A stretch of 64,000 bases of DNA from Hygrophila difformis (taxonomy: Eukaryota > Streptophyta > Magnoliopsida > Lamiales > Acanthaceae): contig JAOANR010000014.1 in NCBI GenBank assembly GCA_030278955.1, positions 15,564,068-15,628,067 of the forward strand, written 5' to 3'. The translations under genes and the position numbers were made by a program. Shown here in pieces: positions 1-11,486 of this stretch (positions within the stretch are counted from its first letter, which is position 1; each line of letters begins with the position of its first letter). The notes beneath the pieces were generated by a model. The model was not told where the DNA came from and searched no databases. It saw nothing but the letters and a program-made list of their open reading frames with translations.

Positions 1-2268
1 GCATGTTACTCAAGTTAATAGTGCACAATGGATTTAAAAGAGTTTTATACAATTTTCCACATAATATCCTCTTTAAAAGAGTTTTCAACAATTTCACGGG
101 AGTAACCTCATAACAAGGGCATTCAATAATGCCAAATATAATTTCAATATATAACTCCCATATCAATATCTCATAGATATGAAAATATCATTTCATGGAT
201 CTCAAAATACAACAATTTCTCATTTGGACCAAAAATCAAGTCCAACGCAGTTTACGCCAAGTCAGTTTAAAAATTCATATGTAAGGCGATTGCTTTGAAA
301 TTTAAGCTGTAGATACTCAACACATAGTTGAACAAGTTTTATGTTTTACACTTTTCAAAATAAGGTATGGAAACATTTCAAAAATTGAGTTCTTTACAGA
401 ACATGTATTCTGCCAGAAATTCAATAGTGACTCTATAATTTTCCACAGGTTTTAAAAATAGTAATTCGCGACCAAAAATTCTAAAATTTTACCACAAGGT
501 AGATAACACATAGATAAATATTTTTCATGAAGAAACCATTTGGCTTTGAGACACTTAGGACCTTCAAAAATGTGGATTTCAGAAAACACTATCATTTCTT
601 AGATTTCAACAAAAAGAGATTTCGACCTTTCGATAAAGCGGATCCCATAACTTTTTCATACGATTTCTAAAAATTATAAAAGTTTCCAGAAATATACTCA
701 ACTCAATAAGGAACAAGTTTTATGAAGGAACCTTTGAGGGATATTGTACCAAAATAGTTTAAAAAGATGGATCTTTACGTAAACGAAAAACTGACAGATT
801 TTGGTATAATGTGGGAATTCTAATTTTGTATTCTTAAAACATGGATTGGAATCTCCAAAACTTAAAGTAGAGAGTGTTAACTTACTGAATTGATGTATAA
901 GAGCAAGGAGATTCAAAGATAATGACCGTTATAACACAAGATTCGCACCACAAATTACGGGTTTCGCTGAAATTCGACAAATAGAGGGAAATCAATTTAT
1001 AGTATAAAAATAAAAGATTTAGATCTCCAAGATACAAGTTTACAAAGAGGATATCTTACTAACCAAGTGTTGAGAAGAGTTAGAACTCTTAGAATGATGA
1101 AGGTTGCCAACCCTACAAGACTCCACAATCCTTAAGATATGCTCACTATATGGGAGAACTTTGAAGAATTAAATGGGTAGTGAATTTGGCTAATGAGATG
1201 GATGAGATTGGTATGTTTGAAGGCTAGAAACTCCCTCTATTTATAGGCTAAGATTTGAACAATTGAACATGACACATTGTGAGAGTGATTACAACCTCAC
1301 CAATCATCCAATTAAGTGTGTCTTGAGCAATAATAGTTAGAGTGTTTGTACCCACTCATTTGGTCCTTATAGCCTAACAAAGAGGCTATTAATTTGGGAG
1401 GCTATTAATTTTGTTCATCATGTTGTCTATTAACATAATGGTTTGCCTATTATGGAGGCTATTAATCTTGGTGGGTTCAAGAGATAATTGATCACCTTTC
1501 TTTGCTAGCCATTCATCCAAGACACTTGTTAATCATGTTGATTTTTCATCTATTTGTTTAGGAAGAAAATTTCTTGCAATTGCTTTTAACCTTATATTTG
1601 TGTAAGTAGTGTATCATGAAAATGATTGAAGTATTAGCTTGTCTAGAAAAATCATTATTCTTGCCATTATTTAGTGGCATGCATTTATACTCAATGAGTT
1701 GGATATGATAATATAATATTTATTTATTTATTTCAAGTATTGTATTTATATTAGTGTGCTTTCAAAAAGATAATATAATATACATGCATGGTTTTATTTT
1801 ATTCATAACAATACTCAAACCACAAAGTCTTCATGTCATCATCAAATAAAAATTATAATCTATGAATATATTTTCTTATATATAAAAGTTAATTCTCATA
1901 GATTCACATAAAAAAAACTCATACTTTTATTTTTATAAAAATTTATTTCATAATGAATATCAAAGTACTTAAAATATTCACATACTATCCTCATAATAAT
2001 TTTCAAGACCAATGTGTATATATATAAAAACTTATATATATAATTTAAACAATAGATTAAAAAAAAATTCCATAAACTATATAATTCTATTACCCTTGAT
2101 ATTGAAATTCATATTTCTTTTGGAAAAGACAAATTTACATATATAATTTTACAAGTGTTGTTTTGTAGAAAAAATCAATATACTAATTCTTTAAGCAAGT
2201 GTTTAAATATTTAATAAAAGTCTACTTAATGAATTAAAATTATTTCGGGTAATTTCTATGGTATTACA
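1..2268 (-). mobile_element. Partial LTR of the S family, minus strand, cut by window start
   Basis: Read on the minus strand, this stretch begins TGTAATACCATAGAAATTAC at 2268 and runs leftwards in parallel with the complete solo LTR at 10468-13554, to about position 2255 of that LTR. The remaining 0.8 kb lies outside the window. Both copies share the TATA region (here CCTCTATTTATAGGC near 1234-1248). No interior is visible, so it may be a solo LTR or the 5' LTR of an element extending left. The two copies differ at scattered positions and by small indels. The family match is seen directly; calling it a Ty3/gypsy LTR is inference. Confidence 0.8.
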
Positions 2269-3403
2269 ACGGATTTCTCTAATTCGATATTTGTGGGATG
2301 GTTTTGAAGATTGGAAAAACTTATGGGACTAAATGGGTTTTTTCCCTAAGACTGTCAAAATTGTTAATAATGCATTTGGGGTATGGTTTGAGAAAATGTT
2401 TCCAAGTTCTCATTGTCTTTTTTCAACTTTGTGAAGAAGTCATCCTAATTAACAAGTGCCTTCTCTCCACTCTACTTTTTGGAAGCCAAACTTCACTATT
2501 ATAATTTATAAAGAAAGAACTGGTTCAAACTAATACTGATGCAATCGTAAGAATGGGCGCTTTCATTACGATGTCATTTGGCCAAATTATTACTACTTGT
2601 TAAGGACAAAAATAACTGATGGTCATTGTTTATTCTGAATCCCAAAGTAAACGCTTGCAGGCTTTTGCCAATAACGGAGTGCTTAATTAATACCTTAGGG
2701 AATTATCTATTCCTAATCAAGATACAAATGGATTATACAATATTTTTGATTAGCCATTTTGTTTGAAATGGAATTTCCTGAGCTGTAAGTTAGATTATTT
2801 CAAATACAGATCACCATCATGTTAGAGTATTGGAATTATTAGTTATTCTAAATAATTAAGAAAAAGTATACATTCATCCAAGTCCCCTAAATTCATGCCC
2901 AACCCTGATATTCAATTGTATATCACACTGCCATTAAGGTCGAGCTTACGGATAGCATCTACGGTACGGGTCGGGTTGGTTCTACAATTTTGTTATCTGT
3001 GTTAGTGTTAGTTTATAGAATTATAGTCAATTAGGACCGATCTGAGAAAAATTAATAAAGTTAGAAGAAAAAGGACTAAACGGATTATACTTCTAAAGTA
3101 CTCTCGAATTTCGAGGACAGATCACAGGAGCAAAAATACACAGCACCTGCGTGTAGTACTGTTTTAGCTAAATTTGGTCATGGCTCCAGGTCAACGCCCT
3201 GGCTATATGCAGTATTAGGCATGCATCATCATGCCACTCAACTGGCATCCAACTTTTGGGTTTACTGAAAAGCCATTTGTAAGCATGCTATTGTTGGGAC
3301 TAAATAGGTAAAAATACTGAATGCCACGTTCCACATTTAACTTGTTCCTATTTTGCAAATAGTCCTTTAATTTGTCCATTTTATAATCTCTCTCATATTT
3401 GGG
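2269..3403. other. AT-rich intergenic stretch, no gene seen
   Basis: No frame longer than about 70 codons and no recognisable protein or RNA gene. It contains one copy of a 23-bp exact repeat (2799-2821) that recurs at 8329-8351. It lies downstream of the WAK gene. Confidence 0.6.
2799..2821 (+). repeat. 23-bp direct repeat, copy 1
   Basis: Starts TTCAAATACAGATCACC and ends ATCATG. It is identical to 8329-8351, and the pair flanks the WAK gene region at 5.5 kb spacing. Sequence identity stops abruptly on both sides. Confidence 0.85.
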
Positions 3404-3985
3404 CTAAGACCAACTCTAACGCTGCCATTAAAATGGCGTTGGCCACAAAAACAGCGGTAGCGGGCGCTCCAACGCGCCCACAATTTTTCCGCCCGCCATC
3501 GCCATAAATGGCATATTTCAATAGTGCACCCCAATTTTATGCGGTGCACTGTTCATTCCGTTATCCATTTTCTTTTTTCTTTTCTGTTTTTAACATTTTT
3601 CATTTTTCATTTACTTTATTATTTGATTTTATTATTTATTTTTGTTTTATCTCATTTCATTACATGTTTTTTTTAAAAAAATTTTTTTCTTGCTTTGAAT
3701 TATATTTTCTTTTATGTATTTTTTTTAAAATTATATTTCATATTTTTTTAAAAATATTAAATTTAATACAAACATAATTAAAATAAAAATTATTAAATTA
3801 AAAGACCATAACATTAAATTTAAACATAAATGAGATACAAAGGTAGCGATAAATAAATTAAAACACAGTACAATAAACTAAATTAATAATCCCAAATCAC
3901 GGCCAGATCCGGAACCTCCTATGTCTCAAAAATAATTTTGATGCATCTGAATAAACTCACCCATATGTGTAGTCGGTGGTTCCAT
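3404..3985. mobile_element. Possible DNA-transposon or MITE end next to the WAK stop codon
   Basis: Starts with GGCTAAGACCAACTCTAACG, a style of terminus common in plant MITEs. A GC-rich patch follows (3410-3510), then a very AT-rich tract (3560-3880). On the minus strand just after the WAK stop, a short frame reads MEPPTTHMGEFIQMHQNYF before its own stop, and a further stretch rich in Gly and Ser follows. This resembles protein fragments carried by PIF/Harbinger-type elements, from memory only. A matching second terminus was not found, so it may be one end of a truncated element. The lineage is uncertain. Confidence 0.35.
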
Positions 3986-6470
3986 TCAGCGAGGGGCGTT
4001 GATTGCAGGGATGAATTGCGTGCTGTCTGAAGCCGGCGACGCGTACTGTCCAGAATGTTCTCCAGTGCTGAAATCAATATCCACTGAAACAGGATAAAGG
4101 TCGACATTCCCATTTGTGAATCCAATATTTTCTTCCTTAACATCTTCATGTTGCCACGACTGTAGATTGTACTTCCTCAACCTTTCCAATTCCATAGAAA
4201 CTTCTTTCATTGTTGGCCTATCTTCGCTGCACAATTTGAGGCATTTCTTAACAAGTTGAGCCACTGCAGTAATCTGCTCGGAACTCCCTTCCCTCAAAAT
4301 TCTTGGCTGCACTACTTGAAACAGGCGATTTTCCTTAACAGCCATGACGAAGTAAGTCCCCAGGTTCCTCTCCTCCTCGCCTTTCTCCATACAGAGTGGT
4401 TTTTTCCCTGTCAGCAGCTCTGCCAATACCACACCAAAGCTGTAAACATCACTTTTCTCTGTTAATTGACTTGTATGGAAGTATTCAGGATCAAGATAGC
4501 CCAATGTTCCCTGAACAAGTGTAGTTACTTGTGTTTGATCAATGGGAATAAATCTTGATGCCCCAAAATCCGCTATTTTCGCAGTGTAGAACTCATCAAG
4601 CAATATGTTGGGTGACTTAACGTCTCTATGAATAATTGGCATTCCTGCAGCAGAATGAAGATAGGCGAGTGCGCCAGCAGCTTCTGTTGCAATTCTCAGC
4701 CGATTTTCCCAAGAAAACCAGGGCAAGTTCATGCTGTTATGGATGTGGTAGAACAGAGTACCATTTGACACATATTCGTATACTAGCAAAGGAACTTCGG
4801 TCTCTAAACAACAACCCAACAATTTAACCACATTTCTGTGATTTATTTGGGTCAGAATAACCACCTCATTAATGAATACCTCTATTTGATCCTCATCCAT
4901 TATTTTCGCCTTCTTGATTGCAACTACACATTGATCTGCGAGAATTCCTTTGTAAACTGTCCCATAGCCCCCTCTGCCAAGGATGCGATCTTCAGCATAA
5001 TTGTTGGTAGCGTTCTTAAGCTCTTCAGAAGAAAATATTTTGGCCGATTCCATACTTCCCTCATTGGAAGAAAGCTGCTGCCTAAACAACATTCCTCCAT
5101 TTTGAAGGAAGAATTTCTTCTTGAGTTTAATGAGTTTCCTCTTCTGGAAGCTGAAGTATATCCAAGCAATGCCAATTATCGCTCCCAATAAGCTAATGGA
5201 AAAAGCTGCAAGCACAAATGTTTACTTAGGAATTGGGTTCAATTTAGTTAACCATATTGAAGCAGCCTGAAGTGTATGTGTACCTAATGAGAAATTTAGC
5301 ACTGGAAATCGCGAAGCCTGTTTCATGCAGTGCTGGCCTTGTTTTGTTCCATCGCCAACGTATCCATGAGGACACGAACACTTATAACTTCCAGGAATAT
5401 TTTCACAAATCCCATGTGGATCACATGGACTGTTGTCACATTCATTTATGTCTGGAAATTCAAACCCAAAATGGTTTAGTGAAACAATATTTACAAGTAG
5501 AAGATTTCACAGTCCCCTGAAAAAGGGATAGAAAAGACATTAACAAACCTTTGCAGCCTGGATCCAGATAAGGATTTCCCTCGTATCCTTCTAAGCAGTT
5601 GCAGCGATATCCACCTTGTTTGATGCCAGAGTCAATGCAGATGCTGTTGCTCTGACATGCAAAATCTCGGTACTTCATTGCTTCAGAACAATTATCACGT
5701 CCAATCATCCAGTCGAGGACTAAAGGGACATTTTCCGTGATTTTGTCACCTAATGCTGTGTCGTTAAGGTCAGACGGATGCAGTACAAAGCTACCCTGCT
5801 CTGCAAGAAATCCATAGCCACAGGGGTTGAAGGAAGAGACGTACGTATGATTGTTCATGCTGAGTACTCTCGACTCAAGACGTTGCAGGCCCTTTGGTAT
5901 TGAAACCTGGCAGCACCCAATCCCAGTGCAAGAACCATCTGCAGGTATATCATCTACTCCAGAACAGTAAGAAACACATCCACTGGTGAAATTAGTCCCT
6001 TCCATCCCCATCAAGAAGGAGAAATCATCACATCCCACGACAGTAAACTTATTAGCATCAGAAAAGCTGAACTCTGATGGCACAACAAAAGTGATTTTGT
6101 AACCGCTGGTGATTTCACCCTTTTGGTCGTAACATTTGGAAGCCACCCAGTTTTTAACCCTCAATTGGGAGTATGAGATATCAGTTACTTCAAAACCAAC
6201 ATCCCAAAATGGTTTCGGAGGGTTGAAAGAAGTGTTGCAGTCGATATCAAAGGCCTTGCTTATGGAACACCCGGAGCCTAAGCCAACCCCAAATGGGTAC
6301 GGAACAGTTAAATTTCCACACTTGCGTTGGCAGTCAGGCTTAGTTATATTGGCTCCTTCTGTTATGTTTGTGGGAGGTTTTGTTGTGTTGGTAGAACTAG
6401 AAATGGCGTGGGAAGATTGGAGCAATACAGAATGAAAGAGAACAAAGAACATGAAATAGATTTTTTCCAT
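3986..6470 (-). CDS. Wall-associated receptor kinase (WAK/WAKL), three exons
   Basis: WAKs are plasma-membrane receptors whose outside part contacts cell-wall pectin and whose cytoplasmic part is a Ser/Thr kinase. CDS on the minus strand: exon 1 6470-5549, exon 2 5451-5284, exon 3 5205-3986. All introns are GT-AG and the total is 2310 nt (769 aa). Visible in order: signal peptide ([17 protein letters not shown]), a GUB_WAK-type cysteine motif ([13 protein letters not shown]), an EGF repeat across the exon 1/2 junction, a calcium-binding EGF ([10 protein letters not shown]) in exon 2, one membrane helix at the start of exon 3, then the kinase. The kinase has a glycine loop ([11 protein letters not shown], about 440-450), [13 protein letters not shown] with catalytic Asp about 558, DFG about 576-578 and a [10 protein letters not shown] activation segment. 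All key residues are present, so it should be an active RD kinase. The C-terminus after SGQY departs from the usual WAK ending. Confidence 0.93.
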
Positions 6471-6535
6471 CTTTGAAAAGCTATATGGGTTTCTTTAGCT
6501 AATTGGATTGTCCTCTCAAGACACATTGTATATGA

Positions 6536-6543
6536 TTTATATA
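6536..6543 (-). promoter_or_regulatory. TATA box of the WAK gene
   Basis: The minus strand reads TATATAAA (within CCTATATAAATC), 66 bp upstream of the WAK start codon at 6470. This spacing suits a short 5' leader. No other core element was identified. Confidence 0.6.
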
Positions 6544-6730
6544 GGCAAAAGCTAGCCCTCATATGCCACTCAATGAGGGAGAAGAACATGCCAGCTTCAA
6601 TTGTAATAAGTCCATTGAGACCGATAAAAATAAAAAAAGTATTACAGGTATTAAATTTTAGAGGACTAAATAGGGGGAAGTATGAAATTGAATAATAAGC
6701 TGACGTGAACATATTGCATGCATTGTACAA

Positions 6731-8663
6731 TGTGCCCTTTTAATGAGGTGATGCTACATCACCTTACTATAAATGTGATGAAAATATATATTTTTTGTGA
6801 TTATTATAGGTTTGTTTTGCACGTAGAGTTGCAAATGTCATAAATTGTAATTTGAAAAAAAAACTAATTAAATTGGAAAGTAGATTTCGAAAAATCATCT
6901 CAAAAAAGCTACTCATGGTAGCTTCTGATTGTAGAGATCTTCAGAACTGCAATTCATAGCTAAAGCCTTTAAAAACCAGCGTAAAGAACGGAGCTATTGT
7001 TTTGATATAAAATCTAAAGCTCCTCAAAGTTTCTAAAAACTGCGCGCAAAACAACTATGTCCTTAACTGTAAATTAGCCTATATTAACGTGATTAATAAT
7101 GAACATTGATAAAAAGAAAACACCAATAATCATTAGTGAATAAACACTCACCACAAAAGAACATTGATAAAAATCACATTAAACATATACTATATAAATT
7201 GAATATACTCATTTTGCATCTTAACCGAACCAGATGATGCATGTAGCTGCAAGTGCTCCAGATTTGGCTATTTTACCTCATTTGTAGTCAAGTGGATAAT
7301 GGATTCTAACTGGGCTATTATTATTCAAATGAGTATTTAAGTGACCTAAAATTGGAGATCCTCTTAATGGTCTATTTTCAATATTATTTCAAAATTTTGA
7401 ACTAATATACGATCGATGATGTAATCCAAATTAAATGTTATATTGTTACGTCATTCTATTCTTGGCAGTCTAAAATGGCATCACATCACATGGGAATGAC
7501 ACACACAGGGAATCGACCGAGAGATGAAGAGGTCGCCATATATTAATGCGTTTTTCTTTATACCGTCCCTGGACAACCACGGGCTGGTAGAGTGATAGTC
7601 TTAGGACATACTGTTATTACAATTGGATGTCAAAAAGGATATTGTCAACCCAAAAAAATTGTCAACTATTTTGTCTTCTTTCTGAACGTGCCAAGTGGGC
7701 GGTCTCCCTGATAAATATATGTTGTATGCATTTCTTCCTCACTTTCCGAAGCCAAAAAACACACACACACACAAGTAAACCAATGTTCAGTTTCACTAAT
7801 AAATTGAAAAAATAATCCAAATCATCTCATAAGTTTGAATAATTTCTTAATCGGTCTCACATTAATTGAATTATGAATTATCCTAAAACAAGGTATGTTA
7901 AATTTCGCTCTAATCATCCTTAATCGCAGTTTCAACTGATGTGTTAGGTATTGGTGGACGCTAGAATGATTTATCCTAATTCAAGTTTACGTATCAACTA
8001 ATCAAAGTGTCAGCTAAATCCACGATAAACGGGTGGGATGGTTTGGACGAAAATTAACATACTGAGTGGATGGATTAGGATAATTTAATTAATATGAAAC
8101 TGTTTAAGAAAATGTTCAAATTTATTGGATAATAATTGTAAGGAAACTACTTGTATTCCTTTCTTGTAAAACATAAGAAAATTCCTGGCTTTTGTCTCCC
8201 ACTTCGTTGCATGTCATAAAAAGAATGACTTGTCCCAGAAATTGAAGAGTCAACCAACAAATTTTTTTTGCAATTGTAATTTAACTATCCCGCAACTTGA
8301 TAATTTTATGTGATGAAAGCGAGACAGCTTCAAATACAGATCACCATCATGCATGTTACTTACAGTTTAGTATGAATTAAGGTTTGTAATCCTTTTTTTC
8401 CTTCACAAATTAAATTAAAGATGAAAATGATCTTTCCAACTAATAAGCTTTGGTGGAGCGAGACAATTAGTTTGGATAATAGATTTATTCGCAAAGTAAG
8501 GATTTTATTCCATACAACAAAAAAAAAAAAAAATCTACACAATGGATATAGAATTGCTTCTATGTCAATCCAAAATCATGAAACTGATGATCACTTTACA
8601 TAAAATTTATTGTAAACAGCTGCATAAAACAAAGGAACTAATATAATTCAAGCCCAATCTATC
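6731..8663. other. Intergenic region upstream of WAK, no gene seen
   Basis: AT-rich, with no convincing coding frame. It contains a short AC microsatellite (about 7759-7773), homopolymer runs (8262-8269, 8519-8533) and the second copy of the 23-bp repeat (8329-8351). It may hold regulatory DNA of the WAK gene, but nothing specific can be named. Confidence 0.55.
8329..8351 (+). repeat. 23-bp direct repeat, copy 2
   Basis: Exact match of 2799-2821. No similarity extends beyond the 23 bases. Confidence 0.85.
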
Positions 8664-9358
8664 TGTTTTCCCGGGGGTGGCGTGTGGTGCCAGGAAAATG
8701 ACCTTTTTCACCTCAAGGGAGGCTACCGGAGAAAGGATCAAACCGGTTACAGGTCCGGATTAATGATAATGCGCCCAAACTTGACTAATTACGCCCAAAC
8801 TTGACTGAGTGTTCTTTGGTATTTAAATGGCAATAAAATACAACGGAGAATCTACCTGTTGTTAAGAAACAACGGCGAATTCACCGGAAAACTAGAACCA
8901 AACTACCGGTTGTTGAGAAACAACGGTGGACTTGGAAGTAACCGCTATGAGCTAAACTAGAGTCTAGGAAAAACTGTAAAGGAAAGAATTAAAGGAAAGC
9001 AGTAAAGATACAAAGAATTAAATTTGATAAAGGGATTTTGGGGTTGGATTGATCTCTCCGATTTTGTGCATGGCATCCCCTATTTATAGCCGGAGCTAAA
9101 ATAACCGCTCTCCGGCCGATTCCCCTAAGCCGACTCCACTGTTTGCTCCAATCGGCTGACTTGTCATTATTTCGGCCGAAATCCTTCCCTCCGGAGCTTT
9201 CTTCCTTTCGGGTCTCTTCTGCTGCTCTCGATCGTTTTCCTTTTGATTCTTCGACCCAATGGATCTCAAACTCGAATTTTCTTTAAAAGTCCCTCTTCGG
9301 CCCATCTTTTATGGCCCAATTTTCTTTCCGTGGCCCACTATCCTTTGTGGCTCCAACA
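8664..9358 (-). mobile_element. Putative 3' LTR of an outer Tat-like retrotransposon, minus strand
   Basis: On the minus strand the segment starts TGTTGGAGCC at 9358 and ends CCGGGAAAACA at 8664, giving TG...CA with TGTT/AACA ends and a length of 695 bp. A TATA box lies about 270 bp from its start. Directly outside the start is a polypurine-type tract (minus-strand AAGGAGGGCATC, 9359-9370), as expected at the interior/3' LTR junction. The PMD frame begins about 80 bp further on the opposite strand, which is where Tat-lineage elements carry antisense genes. The other LTR and the second target-site copy lie beyond the window, so the boundaries are inferred. Confidence 0.5.
9081..9088 (-). promoter_or_regulatory. 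Leftward TATA box in the 8664-9358 LTR
   Basis: The minus strand reads TATAAATA within GCTATAAATAGGGGATGCC. It faces away from the PMD gene and fits a U3 promoter of a minus-strand LTR. Confidence 0.5.
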
Positions 9359-9370
9359 GATGCCCTCCTT
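9359..9370 (-). other. Polypurine tract of the outer element
   Basis: Minus-strand AAGGAGGGCATC lies directly before the putative LTR start TGTTGG. A polypurine tract primes plus-strand DNA synthesis in LTR retrotransposons. Confidence 0.4.
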
Positions 9371-9439
9371 ACTTGGGCGGTTTTTCGTCTTGAAAAGAGC
9401 TCAAGTAATTTCTTCTCTCGTGTGCTAACTCCTCCTTAA

Positions 9440-10042
9440 AATCCGGTCACGCCTTTTCATTTTCCCTTATCCTTTCAAAATGCTCTCTATTCTTCTTTTC
9501 ATATTCTCTCCTATTTTTTCTCCCTTTTCGTCTTTCCCTTCATAGCGCAACCGACTCTTTCACCTTCTTCTCAAAAGATTAAAGATGCTGGAGATTCCTT
9601 TGTCGATACTTCTTCGCTTCGTCCTATTGACGGAGACCTCGCTGCTCTTGGGCCTCTTGCGACTTCGGCTGAGGCCGCGACTTTCGTTTCTGCTTTTTTT
9701 GGGGAATCGAAGACGATCCCTTTGTTTTCGGATTATTTTTCTGTCAAACTTTTCGGCCCTCTCAGTACTTGGCCGTTGGTGACTCCGGAGCACATTGCCT
9801 GGTACGAAAGGGCCCTTCCTCACTATGGAGTGGATTGGGTTAACTCTGGTGTTAATCACTTGCTTAAGCTGAGCTCGAAGTCTTTTCCTACTACCTATAA
9901 CTACATTCAGGCCCTTCTCTGTTTTTGGAATTCATCTATTAACTGTTTCTGTTTCCCATGGGTTATAATGACTCTGACTATTGAAGACATTAAGCTTCTT
10001 TTGGATTTACCCTCTCTTGGAAAGCCCGTTCTAGGTGTTACC
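9440..10042 (+). pseudogene. Plant mobile domain (PMD) protein, N-terminal part, interrupted at 10042
   Basis: This frame is open from 9440 (after a TAA at 9437-9439) to the insertion point at 10042. No in-frame ATG occurs before 9966, so the true start is probably in an upstream exon or at a non-canonical site. The segment FCFPWVIMTLTIEDIKLLLD followed by LPSLGKPVLG matches the opening block of the plant mobile domain, found in MAIN/MAIL proteins and in many transposons. The frame resumes at 56814 after the Athila-like insert: the duplicated TTACC lies in it and the phase is kept. It runs opposite to the putative LTR at 8664-9358, so it is most simply the antisense gene of a Tat-like element rather than a host gene. 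Function is not established. Confidence 0.7.
10038..10042 (+). repeat. Target-site duplication TTACC, left copy (A1)
   Basis: TTACC directly precedes TGATAATGG. The same five bases follow the right end at 56809-56813. Both sit in the PMD reading frame. Confidence 0.92.
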
Positions 10043-10462
10043 TGATAATGGCCAGAAATGACCATTATTTTCAATCCATTTCCGTGACTAAAACGGGCAT
10101 TTGATCGCATTCCGGTCTTATATTAAATAAGAAAGCAGTTGAATTGGACTGATTTCTGCATAATTGTAAAAATATTGAGCTGGTGTGAAAATGCATAAAT
10201 ATGTAATTTTATTACATAATTATGTTAGAAAAATCCAAAAACATAAGAAAAAGAAAAGAAAAGAAACAGGAAATGAAAAGATGGGAAAAGAAATGAAAAA
10301 CCCACAAAAAGTCGAATATTGCAGGATATTACGACGCTAGACACAACTACGACGCTATGCATGTATAGCGCCGTAGCTTGGTCTAGCGCCGTAGGAGGAA
10401 ACTGAAGATGACGTCCAAAGAAGGGTGGACGGCGCTAAACTTGGATAGCGCCGTAATCGAGT

Positions 10463-10467
10463 ATAGC
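10463..10467 (+). repeat. Target-site duplication ATAGC of solo LTR S1, left copy
   Basis: ATAGC is repeated at 13555-13559. The empty site in the 3' LTR (near 52892) reads ATAGT, one base different. Confidence 0.9.
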
Positions 10468-11478
10468 TGTAATACCATAGAAATTACCCGAAATAATTGT
10501 AATTCACTAAAGAGACTTTTATTAAATATTTAATCACTTGCTTAAAGAATTAGTATATTGTTTTTTTTCTACAAAACAACACTTGAAAAACTATATATGT
10601 AAATTTGTCTTTTCCAAAAGAAATATGAATTTCAATATCAAGGGTAATAGAATTATATAGTTTTTAAATCTATTGTTTAAATTATATATATAAGTTTTTG
10701 TATATATACACATTGGTCTTGAAAATTTTTATGAGGATAGTATGTGAATATTTTAAGTACTTTGGTATTCATTATGGAATAAATTTTTATAAAAATAAAA
10801 GTATGAGTTTTTATGTGAATCTATGAGAATTAACTTTTATATATAAGAAAATATATTCATAGATTATAATTTTTATTTGATGATGACATGAAGACTTTGT
10901 GGTTTGAGTATTGTTATGAATAAAATAAAACCATGCAAGTATATTATTATTATCTTTTTGAAAGCACATTAATATAAATACAATACTTGAAATAAATAAA
11001 TAAATATTATATTATCATATCCAACTCATTGAGTATAAATGCATGCCACTAAATAATGGCAAGAATAATGATTTTTCTAGACAAGCTAATACTTCAATCA
11101 TTTTCATGATACACTACTTACACAAATATAAGGTTAAAAAGCAATTGCAAGAAATTTTCTTCCTAAACAAATAGATGAAAAATCAACATGATTAACAAGT
11201 GTCTTGGATGAATGGCTAGCAAAGAAAGGTGATCAATTATCTCTTGAACCCACCAAGATTAATAGCCTCCATAATAGGCAAACCATTATGTTAATAGACA
11301 ACATGATGGACAAAATTAATAGCCTCCCAAATTAATAGCCTCTTTGTTAGGCTATAAGGACCAAATGAGTGGATACAAATACTCTAACCATTATTGCTCA
11401 AGACACACTTAATTGGATGATTGGTGAGGTTGTAATCACTCTCACAATGTGTCATGTTCAATTGTTCAAATCTTAGCC

Positions 11479-11486
11479 TATAAATA
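11479..11486 (+). promoter_or_regulatory. TATA box of solo LTR S1
   Basis: TATAAATA within GCCTATAAATAGAGGGAG. The same motif is present in the related LTR at 1-2268. Confidence 0.55.

Noticed and set aside
698..916. 72-codon minus-strand frame in the first LTR
   Set aside because: Non-conserved in the related LTR 10468-13554; no motif.
3508..3777. 89-codon Phe-rich frame next to the WAK gene
   Set aside because: It is produced by the T-rich tract of the putative transposon end; composition alone explains it.
7759..7773. AC microsatellite as a feature of interest
   Set aside because: A short simple repeat, common in plant intergenic DNA.
9585..9782. ATG-started frame overlapping the PMD frame
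   Set aside because: It is a shadow in another phase. The PMD motifs lie in the phase that is open from 9440 and resumes at 56814.
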